The notes under the pieces are model-generated. The model was not told the origin of the DNA, ran no database searches, and saw only the letters and a program-made list of their open reading frames with translations. This document shows positions 43,225-50,030 of a stretch of 64,000 bases of DNA, piece by piece; within the stretch, counting starts at the first letter, position 1, and every line of letters starts with the position of its first letter. Where the stretch lies: contig CAVXME010000001.1 of assembly GCA_963762965.1 (NCBI GenBank), positions 310,001-374,000 on the forward strand. Reading direction: 5' to 3'. This stretch comes from DATBAX01 sp963762965 (lineage in GTDB: Bacteria; Acidobacteriota; Terriglobia; Terriglobales; Acidobacteriaceae). Made by a program: the position numbers and the translations under genes.

Positions 43225-43794
43225 ATGAAGAAACGGAAAACTGCAACGCTGCTCAGAATGCCAAAGCACGCGGGAAACACCGTTTTTTCTGTAGAGTCGC
43301 AGATCCTTTTTCTTCGTCATCAGAGAGTCATCCTCGATTCAGATTTGGCAGGATTGTATGGAGTTTCGGTCAAGAGACTGAATGAACAAGTCAAGCGCAA
43401 TCAAGAGCGGTTCCCTTCCGATTTCATATTTCAGCTAACCACAAAAGAACAAGAGATCTTGAGGTCGCAATTTGCGACCTCAAAAAAGGGCCACGGCGGA
43501 CGGCGCTATCCGCCCAATGCATTCTCAGAGCACGGCGCGATCATGGCGGCTACTGTGCTCAATTCCAAGCGGGCAGTCCAGATGAGTGTTTTCGTGGTTC
43601 GAGCCTTTGTGCGTCTTCGCGAAATGCTGGCCACCAACCGCCAACTCGCGGTCAAACTGGACGAATTAGAACGTCACGTCGATAGCCACGACGACACGCT
43701 CCAGGACCTCATCGTGGCCATCAAAGAACTCATGGTTCCCGAGCAACCCACGCGGCGCAAAATCGGGTTCCGGCTGCCACTCGCCAAACCTTAG
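43225..43794 (+). CDS. ORF6N-domain DNA-binding protein
   Basis: A 189-residue protein. Residues 20-105 are an ORF6N domain (ESQILFLRHQRVILDSDLAG, then LYGVSVKRLNEQVKRN and FPSDFIFQLT), a DNA-binding fold common in phages and mobile elements. A variable region with RRYPPNAFSEHGAIMAATVL and a C-terminal helical part follow. It is inserted between the mutase large subunit and the glycosylase gene, and its 144-bp upstream gap is AT-rich. Probably a captured mobile gene; its target is unknown. Confidence 0.85.
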   Translation: MKKRKTATLLRMPKHAGNTVFSVESQILFLRHQRVILDSDLAGLYGVSVKRLNEQVKRNQERFPSDFIFQLTTKEQEILRSQFATSKKGHGGRRYPPNAFSEHGAIMAATVLNSKRAVQMSVFVVRAFVRLREMLATNRQLAVKLDELERHVDSHDDTLQDLIVAIKELMVPEQPTRRKIGFRLPLAKP

Positions 43795-43861
43795 CCATCG
43801 CGCCCAATAATATTCGGTTTTTGTTCGCCAACAACCCCGCCTTGTGATAGAAATACAATCC

Positions 43862-44509
43862 ATGCGCAAAGCCGTCAATCACCTTAAGAAATCTGATCCC
43901 ATCCTCGCCACCATTATTAAACGCGTGGGTCCTTGCCGCATGAAGTTTGAAGAACCGCGCTTTCATCGCCTTGCGCAGGCCATCGTCTATCAACAATTAA
44001 ACGGCAAAGCGGCCTCCACGATTTTTAAGCGTTTCGCTGCACTCGCCGGAGAACCTCTCACCCCCGCAGGAATCTTGAAACTCACCCATGCGCAGATGCG
44101 CGCCGTTGGCCTTTCCAAGCAAAAATCGTCTTACATGCGGGACCTCGCCGAGAAAACTCACACCGGCTTGCTCGATTTTTCGCGCCTGCCCGATCTTTCG
44201 GACGACGAAGTCATCAAGCATCTGACCCAAGTCAAGGGCATTGGCGTCTGGACGGCCCATATTTTCCTGATGTTCTCCCTACGGCGTCCGAATATTCTTC
44301 CTACCGGCGATTATGGCGTGCAAACCGCGATCAAGAAGTACTACAAAAAGCGCAAGCTACCCAAGCCTGACCAGATGCAAAAGATCGCCAAGCCATGGGA
44401 ACCCTACCGCAGCGTGGCCTGCTGGTATCTATGGCGCGGCCTCGATATTAAGACCGTGGAAAGTAAGAGGTCAGAATGCAGAAGTGAATCTGCTGGTCAG
44501 TGTTCTTAA
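43862..44509 (+). CDS. DNA-3-methyladenine glycosylase, AlkA-like (HhH-GPD)
   Basis: A 215-residue base-excision glycosylase. The helix-hairpin-helix reads VKGIGVWTAHIF (about residues 120-131) and the catalytic Asp lies in LPTGDYGVQTAI. AQAIVYQQLNGKAASTIFKR is the usual family start. The last 17 residues or so (VESKRSECRSESAGQCS) are encoded by the left arm of a palindromic repeat at 44472 and look unlike the family. ATG 43862 is chosen over GTG 43844. It excises alkylated bases in the cytoplasm. Confidence 0.88.
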   Translation: MRKAVNHLKKSDPILATIIKRVGPCRMKFEEPRFHRLAQAIVYQQLNGKAASTIFKRFAALAGEPLTPAGILKLTHAQMRAVGLSKQKSSYMRDLAEKTHTGLLDFSRLPDLSDDEVIKHLTQVKGIGVWTAHIFLMFSLRRPNILPTGDYGVQTAIKKYYKKRKLPKPDQMQKIAKPWEPYRSVACWYLWRGLDIKTVESKRSECRSESAGQCS

Positions 44510-44522
44510 CTTCTGCATTCTG
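44472..44522. repeat. Palindrome with CAGAATGCAGAAGT arms overlapping a gene end
   Basis: The left arm (44472-44485) lies inside the AlkA-like gene and the right arm (44509-44522) directly after its stop. Downstream, TTCTTCCTTCTGCACTC repeats the word again. The arms match perfectly over 14 nt. Confidence 0.7.
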
Positions 44523-44561
44523 TCTTCTTCCTTCTGCACTCTTGCTCGTCTCTGTGGTTAA

Positions 44562-44990
44562 ATGAAGACGATGTCCGATCCCAAAATTCGCGTCCTCGTT
44601 GCCAAGCCCGGCCTCGACGGCCATGATCGTGGCGCCAAAGTTATCGCCCGCGCTCTGCGCGATGCCGGCATGGAGGTGATCTACACCGGCCTGCGGCAAT
44701 CCCCTGAGATGATCGTGACCGCCGCGCTTCAGGAAGATGTCCATGTCATCGGCTTATCGATTCTCTCGGGCGCGCACAATGTCATCGTGCCCCGCGTCAT
44801 GGACCTCCTCAAGCAAAATAAAATGGACGACGTAATCGTCGTGCTCGGCGGCATCATCCCCGACCAGGACGTCGAAAACCTAAAGAAAATCGGCGTCGCC
44901 GCCATCTTCCAACCCGGTACCTCCATGGACCACATCGTCCAATTCATCCGCGACCACGTGAAATCGCGCGGCGTACCCACGGCCGGTTGA
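44562..44990 (+). CDS. B12-binding small subunit of the acyl-CoA mutase
   Basis: A 142-residue cobalamin-binding domain. DGHDRG (in KPGLDGHDRGAKVIARAL, residues about 16-33) supplies the lower-ligand His, GLSILSGAHNVIVP and VVLGGIIPDQD complete the DxHxxG...SxL...GG pattern. It matches the separate small subunit used by isobutyryl-CoA mutase and by archaeal-type methylmalonyl-CoA mutase, and should pair with the 599-residue subunit at 41281. The start, ATG 44562, lies after the palindrome. Its stop TGA overlaps the next start (TGATG). Confidence 0.92.
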   Translation: MKTMSDPKIRVLVAKPGLDGHDRGAKVIARALRDAGMEVIYTGLRQSPEMIVTAALQEDVHVIGLSILSGAHNVIVPRVMDLLKQNKMDDVIVVLGGIIPDQDVENLKKIGVAAIFQPGTSMDHIVQFIRDHVKSRGVPTAG

Positions 44991-45724
44991 TGGCCGAGAT
45001 CATCACGTCCCGTCTGCGCGATCGACTCTCCCAAACCATTGGCCCGACGCCCTGGTACTGGAAGACTTTCCCCACATTCACTTCTCTTTCCGGTAAACGC
45101 TTCTCCTGGACTCACCACGGCGACCAGGGCCCGCTCGGCTATCTCGTTTCTCTTGGATTGGAAAACGAGCCCAACCAAGCTCACCTGGCATTGAACACGT
45201 ATTGCCGCCCATTTTTGGTACCCGAGTCGCGTCTCGGTATTTGGTGTCCGGAAGGCCGCCACATCCGCCTGGTTTGCTTTGATCCAGATCAGCTCCAGGC
45301 ATTCGAACTCGCCGAACTTGCAGGATGGTTCAAGCCCTCAAGCGAGCGCATCTTTTCTTCCGCTCCGCCTCTTGCGGACTTTGAAGTTCCACTCGCGCTC
45401 CCAGCAGGAATGCACAAGATTGAGGTCCCAGCCGAGTTGCGCGATGTCGACGAACTGATCGTGCCCACAAGTTATCCTGCGAAGAGTGCGGATGATCCCG
45501 CATTTGCACTGTACGTTTTCTATCTCCATGCAGGATTGGTGGAAGTGCTTCCACAGCATTGGTTCACCGCCAGCCAATATGAAGTCGGGAAACAATGGAT
45601 CCCGCGAGCCGCCCGCGATCCCGAGTCGCATCGCATTTTCGGCGAGTGCTTCGGCGTAGGAACGTTTCTGCTCGAAGAAGATGGATGCCGCATCGACCGC
45701 TGGCTGGAAAAAACGGACCGCTGA
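44990..45724 (+). CDS. Protein of unknown function coupled to the B12-binding subunit
   Basis: A 244-residue soluble protein whose ATG overlaps the small-subunit stop by one base, so translation is coupled. I recognise no domain. Features: a start rich in Trp (TPWYWKTFPTFTSLSG), VLGLENEPNQAHL-like text in the first third, and a C-terminal half with FALYVFYLHAGLVEVLPQHW. No signal peptide, membrane helix or metal motif. The coupling suggests a role with the mutase (chaperone, CoA handling or a substrate step), but nothing in the sequence shows which. Confidence 0.7.
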   Translation: MAEIITSRLRDRLSQTIGPTPWYWKTFPTFTSLSGKRFSWTHHGDQGPLGYLVSLGLENEPNQAHLALNTYCRPFLVPESRLGIWCPEGRHIRLVCFDPDQLQAFELAELAGWFKPSSERIFSSAPPLADFEVPLALPAGMHKIEVPAELRDVDELIVPTSYPAKSADDPAFALYVFYLHAGLVEVLPQHWFTASQYEVGKQWIPRAARDPESHRIFGECFGVGTFLLEEDGCRIDRWLEKTDR

Positions 45725-45826
45725 CGAAGTCTTTTCTTCGCGTCTTCGTGCTCGCTGGTGAAAATTCTCCCATTTGCGCCACCCCGCTTAACTGATATAC
45801 CGTAAATAGTTTGCGGATCGTCACCC

Positions 45827-47527
45827 ATGCCAGACCGTAGCGATTTCACCACGCCTTCCACTTCTCCTGTCCTCGAATCTAGGGTGGACGCGACTTCCGC
45901 GCGTTTTGAAGCGAACATGCGTTTCCTCGCCGATCTAGTTTCGCAAGTCCGCAATGAAGAAGAGAAAATCCGCGAAGGCGGCGGCCCCAAAGCCATCGAG
46001 AGCCAGCACGGCAAGGGACGCCTCACCGCGCGCGAACGCATTCACTTACTGGTTGATCCCGGAACTTTCTTTGAACTCGGCGCATACGCTGCCTACCAGA
46101 TGTACGAAGAGTGGGGCGGCGCGGCAGCAGCGGGCGTGATCACCGGCCTCGCCCGCATTCAGACCCGTATGGTCATGATCATCGCCAACGACGCCACGGT
46201 GAAGGCCGGCGCATTTTTTCCGATGACGTCGAAAAAAGTCATCCGCGCCCAGAATATCGCCATTGAGAATCGCATTCCCACCATGTATCTGGTCGATTCC
46301 GCTGGCGTGTTTTTACCTTTGCAGGAGGACGTGTTTCCCGATACCGACGATTTCGGCCGCGTCTTTCGCAACAATGCCGTTATGTCCGCCATGGGCATTC
46401 CCCAGATCGCGGCCATCATGGGCATGTGCGTCGCCGGCGGCGGCTATCTTCCGGTCATGTGCGATCACGTCCTCATGACTGATGGCAGCGGTCTTTTTCT
46501 CGCCGGCCCGGCGTTGGTGCAGGCGGCAATTGGTCAAAAAGTTTCCGCCGAAGAACTGGGGGGCGCGGCCATGCACTCGGCCATCAGTGGTACCGTAGAT
46601 TTTCGCGAGCCCAACGACGAGGCTTGTCTCGCGCGCATGCGCGCCATCGTCGAAAAGTGGGGCTACCGCCGCCAGTCACCCTGGGACCGCAAGAAACCCG
46701 AAGCTCCTGCCTTACCTGCCGAAGAGATTTATGGCATCTACGATTCCTCGCCTGCGCGCCCTTACGACATTAAAGAAGTCTTGGCGCGCATTCTCGACGG
46801 CAGCCGCTTCGATGAATACAAACCCGAGTACGGCAAAACTCTGGTCTGTGGCTATGGGCGCATCGGCGGATTCGCCGTGGGAATTGTCGCCAATCAAAAA
46901 CTTCACGCGCAGGCGACCGACCACGAAGGCAAGAAGCGAGTCGAGTTCGGCGGCGTGATCTACACCGAATCCGCGGAAAAAGCCGCGCGTTTCATCATGG
47001 ACTGCAATCAGAATCTGATCCCGCTGGTTTTTTTTCACGACGTGAACGGCTTCATGGTCGGGCGTGACGCCGAGTGGAGCGGCATCATTAAAGCCGGAGC
47101 GAAGATGGTGAACGCCGTCTCGAATTCCGTGGTCCCGAAAATCACAGTCATCGTCGGCGGCTCCTTCGGTGCCGGGCATTACGCCATGTGCGGAAAGGCC
47201 TTCGATCCCAGATTTGTCTTTGCCTGGCCGACAGCTCGTTATGCCGTGATGAGCGGGGACGCGGCGGCATCGACTCTCGTTGAAATCAAAATCCGTCAAC
47301 TCGAACGTGGTGGCAAACTCCTAAGCGACGAAGAACGCAAAGAATTATTTGAAACGACAAAGCGCACCTACGACGAGCAAACCGACCCTCGTTACGGTGC
47401 CGCCCGCCTATGGATCGACAGGATCATCGATCCCGTTGAAACCCGCGACGCCATAACCCAGGCCCTCGAAGCCGCCGCGTTAAACCCGGACGTCGCCGAG
47501 TTCAAAGTCGGAGTCCTGCAAACATGA
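45827..47527 (+). CDS. Acyl-CoA carboxylase carboxyltransferase (beta) subunit
   Basis: A 566-residue carboxyltransferase of the methylcrotonyl/propionyl-CoA carboxylase beta family. GKGRLTARERIHLLVDPGTF is the family start, GGGYLPVMCDHVLM and the second crotonase half (VVPKITVIVGGSFGAGHYAMCG) form the two oxyanion holes. LPLQEDVFPDTDDFGRVFRN resembles the methylcrotonyl-CoA (leucine) branch more than PccB. No biotin-carboxylase (alpha) subunit gene is in the window. With HMG-CoA-lyase-like and enoyl-CoA-hydratase genes downstream, leucine breakdown is plausible. Confidence 0.9.
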   Translation: MPDRSDFTTPSTSPVLESRVDATSARFEANMRFLADLVSQVRNEEEKIREGGGPKAIESQHGKGRLTARERIHLLVDPGTFFELGAYAAYQMYEEWGGAAAAGVITGLARIQTRMVMIIANDATVKAGAFFPMTSKKVIRAQNIAIENRIPTMYLVDSAGVFLPLQEDVFPDTDDFGRVFRNNAVMSAMGIPQIAAIMGMCVAGGGYLPVMCDHVLMTDGSGLFLAGPALVQAAIGQKVSAEELGGAAMHSAISGTVDFREPNDEACLARMRAIVEKWGYRRQSPWDRKKPEAPALPAEEIYGIYDSSPARPYDIKEVLARILDGSRFDEYKPEYGKTLVCGYGRIGGFAVGIVANQKLHAQATDHEGKKRVEFGGVIYTESAEKAARFIMDCNQNLIPLVFFHDVNGFMVGRDAEWSGIIKAGAKMVNAVSNSVVPKITVIVGGSFGAGHYAMCGKAFDPRFVFAWPTARYAVMSGDAAASTLVEIKIRQLERGGKLLSDEERKELFETTKRTYDEQTDPRYGAARLWIDRIIDPVETRDAITQALEAAALNPDVAEFKVGVLQT

Positions 47528-47652
47528 ACGTCTCTCCACTCATTCTGCATCCCCTTCTTTCTTGTCATTCCGAGCGGACGCAGTCCCGAGGAATCTGCGT
47601 TCGTGTGCAGCGCCCATGCCGCACTGCGGAAGCCTCCAAAGGTTCGTATCAG

Positions 47653-47674
47653 GGCACGACTTTCTAGTCGTGCC
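47653..47674. repeat. Hairpin GGCACGACT / AGTCGTGCC
   Basis: Perfect 9-bp stem with a 4-nt loop, in a 198-bp gap that also holds TGTCATTCCGAGCGG (47563-47577). The latter resembles an arm of the composite palindrome at 31933, suggesting debris of the same family. Confidence 0.65.
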
Positions 47675-47695
47675 GTAAAATGATTAATGCAGAGA

Positions 47696-47712
47696 ACGCG
47701 CTTTAGCGCCTG
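47696..47712. repeat. 17-nt dispersed repeat, copy 1
   Basis: ACGCGCTTTAGCGCCTG, containing the small hairpin GCGCTTTAGCGC, occurs here just before the HMG-CoA-lyase-like gene and identically at 48657-48673 just after it. Confidence 0.7.
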
Positions 47713-47725
47713 TGGCCAACAAATA

Positions 47726-48604
47726 ATGCCCAGCGAAGTCAAAATAATCGAATGTCCGCGCGACGCCTGGCAGGGTCTCCAAGCCCAGATCCCCGCTCAT
47801 CTCAAAGTCGACTACCTGAAAGCCGTCATCAGCGCTGGATTCAAACATATCGACGCGGCTTCTTTCGTATCTCCAAAAGCTGTCCCGCAGATGTCCGACT
47901 CAGAAGAAGTTCTCAAAGAACTTGACCCGCCCGATGATGTCGAAATCATCGGCATCGTGGTCAACGAGAAAGGCGCGCAACGAGCGATCGATACCCAGGC
48001 CGTGAACACCCTAGGCTTCCCTTATTCTGTCTCACCTACATTCTTGGCTAACAATCAGCACCAGACACTGGAAGCCGCCATCGACGAACTGGAGAAGATC
48101 AAGAACAAAGCTGAAGACGGCGGCCTGGGAGTGGTCGTTTACATTTCGATGGCTTTTGGAAATCCTTACGGCGACCAGTGGAACATTGGCGAGGTTGTCG
48201 ACGCTGTCGATCTTCTCGAGTCCACGGGAATTCGCACCATCTCGCTCGCCGACACCGTTGGCCTCGCCGGCCCCGCACAAATTCAAGAACTCGTTTCCGC
48301 CGTGATTTCAAAATATGATTTCATGGAAATTGGCGTGCACCTTCATAGCCGCCCCGATCAGGCGGTAGAAAACGTTTTGGCCGCGTACGATGCGGGCTGC
48401 CGCCGCTTTGACTCGGCACTTGGTGGATTAGGCGGATGTCCGTTCGCCCAGGATCAACTGGTTGGAAATATTCCGACGGAAAAAGTCATTGCAGCGCTGA
48501 CGTCGCACGGCGCCAATCTGCCGCCGCTGAAATCCCTGGATACTTTGCTTAGAGCATCAGCAGAAATCGGCGCGAGGTACACTAGTTCGCAGGCCGCAGA
48601 TTAG
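47726..48604 (+). CDS. Hydroxymethylglutaryl-CoA lyase-like enzyme
   Basis: A 292-residue lyase. VKIIECPRDAWQGLQAQIPA (Arg and Asp of the DRE-type site, with Cys-Pro instead of the usual Val-Gly), GFKHIDAASFVSPKAVPQM, the metal-binding HLHSRPDQA and the flexible loop FDSALGGLGGCPFAQ with its catalytic Cys all match HMG-CoA lyase, which splits HMG-CoA into acetyl-CoA and acetoacetate in leucine catabolism. The ATG at 47726 is preferred over an upstream frame start inside the repeat. Located between acyl-CoA carboxylase and enoyl-CoA hydratase genes. Confidence 0.9.
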   Translation: MPSEVKIIECPRDAWQGLQAQIPAHLKVDYLKAVISAGFKHIDAASFVSPKAVPQMSDSEEVLKELDPPDDVEIIGIVVNEKGAQRAIDTQAVNTLGFPYSVSPTFLANNQHQTLEAAIDELEKIKNKAEDGGLGVVVYISMAFGNPYGDQWNIGEVVDAVDLLESTGIRTISLADTVGLAGPAQIQELVSAVISKYDFMEIGVHLHSRPDQAVENVLAAYDAGCRRFDSALGGLGGCPFAQDQLVGNIPTEKVIAALTSHGANLPPLKSLDTLLRASAEIGARYTSSQAAD

Positions 48605-48617
48605 TCTTTGGGTTGAG

Positions 48618-48633
48618 CAGCGCTTAAGCGCTG
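48618..48633. repeat. Perfect 16-nt palindrome CAGCGCTTAAGCGCTG
   Basis: A fully self-complementary 16-mer in the 104-bp gap after the HMG-CoA-lyase-like gene. It could be a small REP-type element or a protein-binding site. Confidence 0.65.
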
Positions 48634-48656
48634 CGTTAAGAGCATTTGCTTTGAGC

Positions 48657-48673
48657 ACGCGCTTTAGCGCCTG
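48657..48673. repeat. 17-nt dispersed repeat, copy 2
   Basis: ACGCGCTTTAGCGCCTG, identical to 47696-47712. The two copies flank the HMG-CoA-lyase-like gene in the same orientation. Confidence 0.7.
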
Positions 48674-48708
48674 AGGTCGTTGCAAACAACGAACTCCGCA
48701 AACGTTTC

Positions 48709-49491
48709 ATGAATTACCAGACGATCCAACTCGCCCACGATTCCGGCGTTGCCACCATCACCTTCAACCGTCCGGAGAAGCGCAACGCCATCAGCTTTCA
48801 ATTGCTCGACGAACTCCTGGCCGCTCTCGATGAGATCGAACGCTCCGACGCGCTGGTCGCCATCCTCACCGGCGCTGGCAAAGCTTTCTGTGCAGGCCTC
48901 GACCTCGATGAATTGAAATCTCTCAGCGGTAAAACAGAAGCCCAGAACGTCGAAGATTCAACCCGGATGGCCCACATCTTTCGCAGACTTTACGAATTTC
49001 CCAAGCCCACTATCGCTGCCGTGAACGGCGCAGCCATCGCAGGAGGCACAGGACTTGCCACCATGTGTGACTTCACCCTGGCCGTGCCCGAAGCCAAGTT
49101 CGGCTACACCGAAGTGCGCATTGGATTTGTGCCTGCGATTGTTTCCTCGATCCTGGTCTGGCAGGTGGGGCACAAAATCGCCCGCGACCTTCTCCTAACC
49201 GGAAGGTTGTTCGACTCCGCGGAAGCCCATCGCTATGGCTTGGTTAACGAAATCGTCGCGCCGGAAAAGTTAATCGCCCGCGCCCGTGAACTGGCCACAC
49301 AGCTCATGGAGAACAGTCCGTCGTCCCTCGTTGCTACCAAGCGGCTCATCAACGGATTTATCGGACCACAGCTCGACAAGCAAATCGCCGAGGCGATCGC
49401 AGACAACGCCCGCATTCGTACCACCGCTGATTTCCGGGAAGGCGTCGCATCGTTTCTTGAGAAGCGCAAGCCGCGCTGGAGTGGCAAGTGA
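48709..49491 (+). CDS. Enoyl-CoA hydratase/isomerase family protein
   Basis: A 260-residue crotonase. ITFNRPEKRNAISFQLLDEL starts the fold, LTGAGKAFCAGLDLDELKSL and NGAAIAGGTGLATMCDFTLA supply the oxyanion hole, and GYTEVRIGFVPAIVSSIL holds the catalytic Glu region. It could hydrate methylglutaconyl-CoA in leucine degradation given its neighbours, but the substrate is not shown by the sequence. Its stop overlaps the thioesterase GTG start by 4 nt. Confidence 0.92.
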   Translation: MNYQTIQLAHDSGVATITFNRPEKRNAISFQLLDELLAALDEIERSDALVAILTGAGKAFCAGLDLDELKSLSGKTEAQNVEDSTRMAHIFRRLYEFPKPTIAAVNGAAIAGGTGLATMCDFTLAVPEAKFGYTEVRIGFVPAIVSSILVWQVGHKIARDLLLTGRLFDSAEAHRYGLVNEIVAPEKLIARARELATQLMENSPSSLVATKRLINGFIGPQLDKQIAEAIADNARIRTTADFREGVASFLEKRKPRWSGK

Positions 49492-49916
49492 GCCAGCCTC
49501 AAGCGACCGTCAGCGAAACCCGCATACGCGTTCGCTATGCCGAGACCGACCAGATGGGCGTCGTTTACCATGCCAATCATTTCATTTGGTTTGAGGTCGG
49601 CCGCGTGGAGCTGCTACGCCAACTTGGTTTTTCGTACCGTGACATGGAAGAGAACGACGGATGTTTCATCGCCGTAGTCGATGCCCGTTGCCGCTACAAA
49701 GCTCCCGCGCATTATGACGACGAGATCATCGTGCGCACCCACATCAAGAACATTCGTGACTCACTGATACACTTCGGTTATGAATTGTTGCGGGCGGGCG
49801 ATGCCACACTGCTGGCCGAAGGCGAAACCACGCACCTTGTGACTGATTCGCAAATGAAGGTAACCACGATTCCGGAAAAATATATGACGGTGTTTAAACA
49901 AGCCATGGGCAGATGA
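49488..49916 (+). CDS. Acyl-CoA thioesterase, YbgC/FadM-like hotdog fold
   Basis: A 142-residue hotdog thioesterase starting at GTG 49488, coupled to the hydratase by GTGA. RVRYAETDQMGVVYHANHFI carries the catalytic Asp and the His-Xn of 4-hydroxybenzoyl-CoA-type thioesterases, and CRYKAPAHYDDEIIVRTHIK is also typical. It would release CoA from acyl-CoA intermediates. A second word-palindrome (49919-50013) follows the stop directly. Confidence 0.93.
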   Translation: MSQPQATVSETRIRVRYAETDQMGVVYHANHFIWFEVGRVELLRQLGFSYRDMEENDGCFIAVVDARCRYKAPAHYDDEIIVRTHIKNIRDSLIHFGYELLRAGDATLLAEGETTHLVTDSQMKVTTIPEKYMTVFKQAMGR

Positions 49917-49918
49917 AC

Positions 49919-50013
49919 GGTCTCGGGTCTTAGGTGCTAGGTCTCAGGTTTCTGGATGGTTGGAACTAAGCCGGAGGCCGAAGACCCGCGACCTATGACC
50001 TGAAACCCAGACC
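49919..50013. repeat. Palindrome of GGTCTNAGGT-type words
   Basis: Left arm 49919-49954 (repeated GGTCT/AGGT words) and right arm 49978-50013 are imperfect reverse complements, about three quarters matching. Lies between the thioesterase and hutH genes. Confidence 0.7.
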
Positions 50014-50030
50014 CAACAACAGGAAAATCA

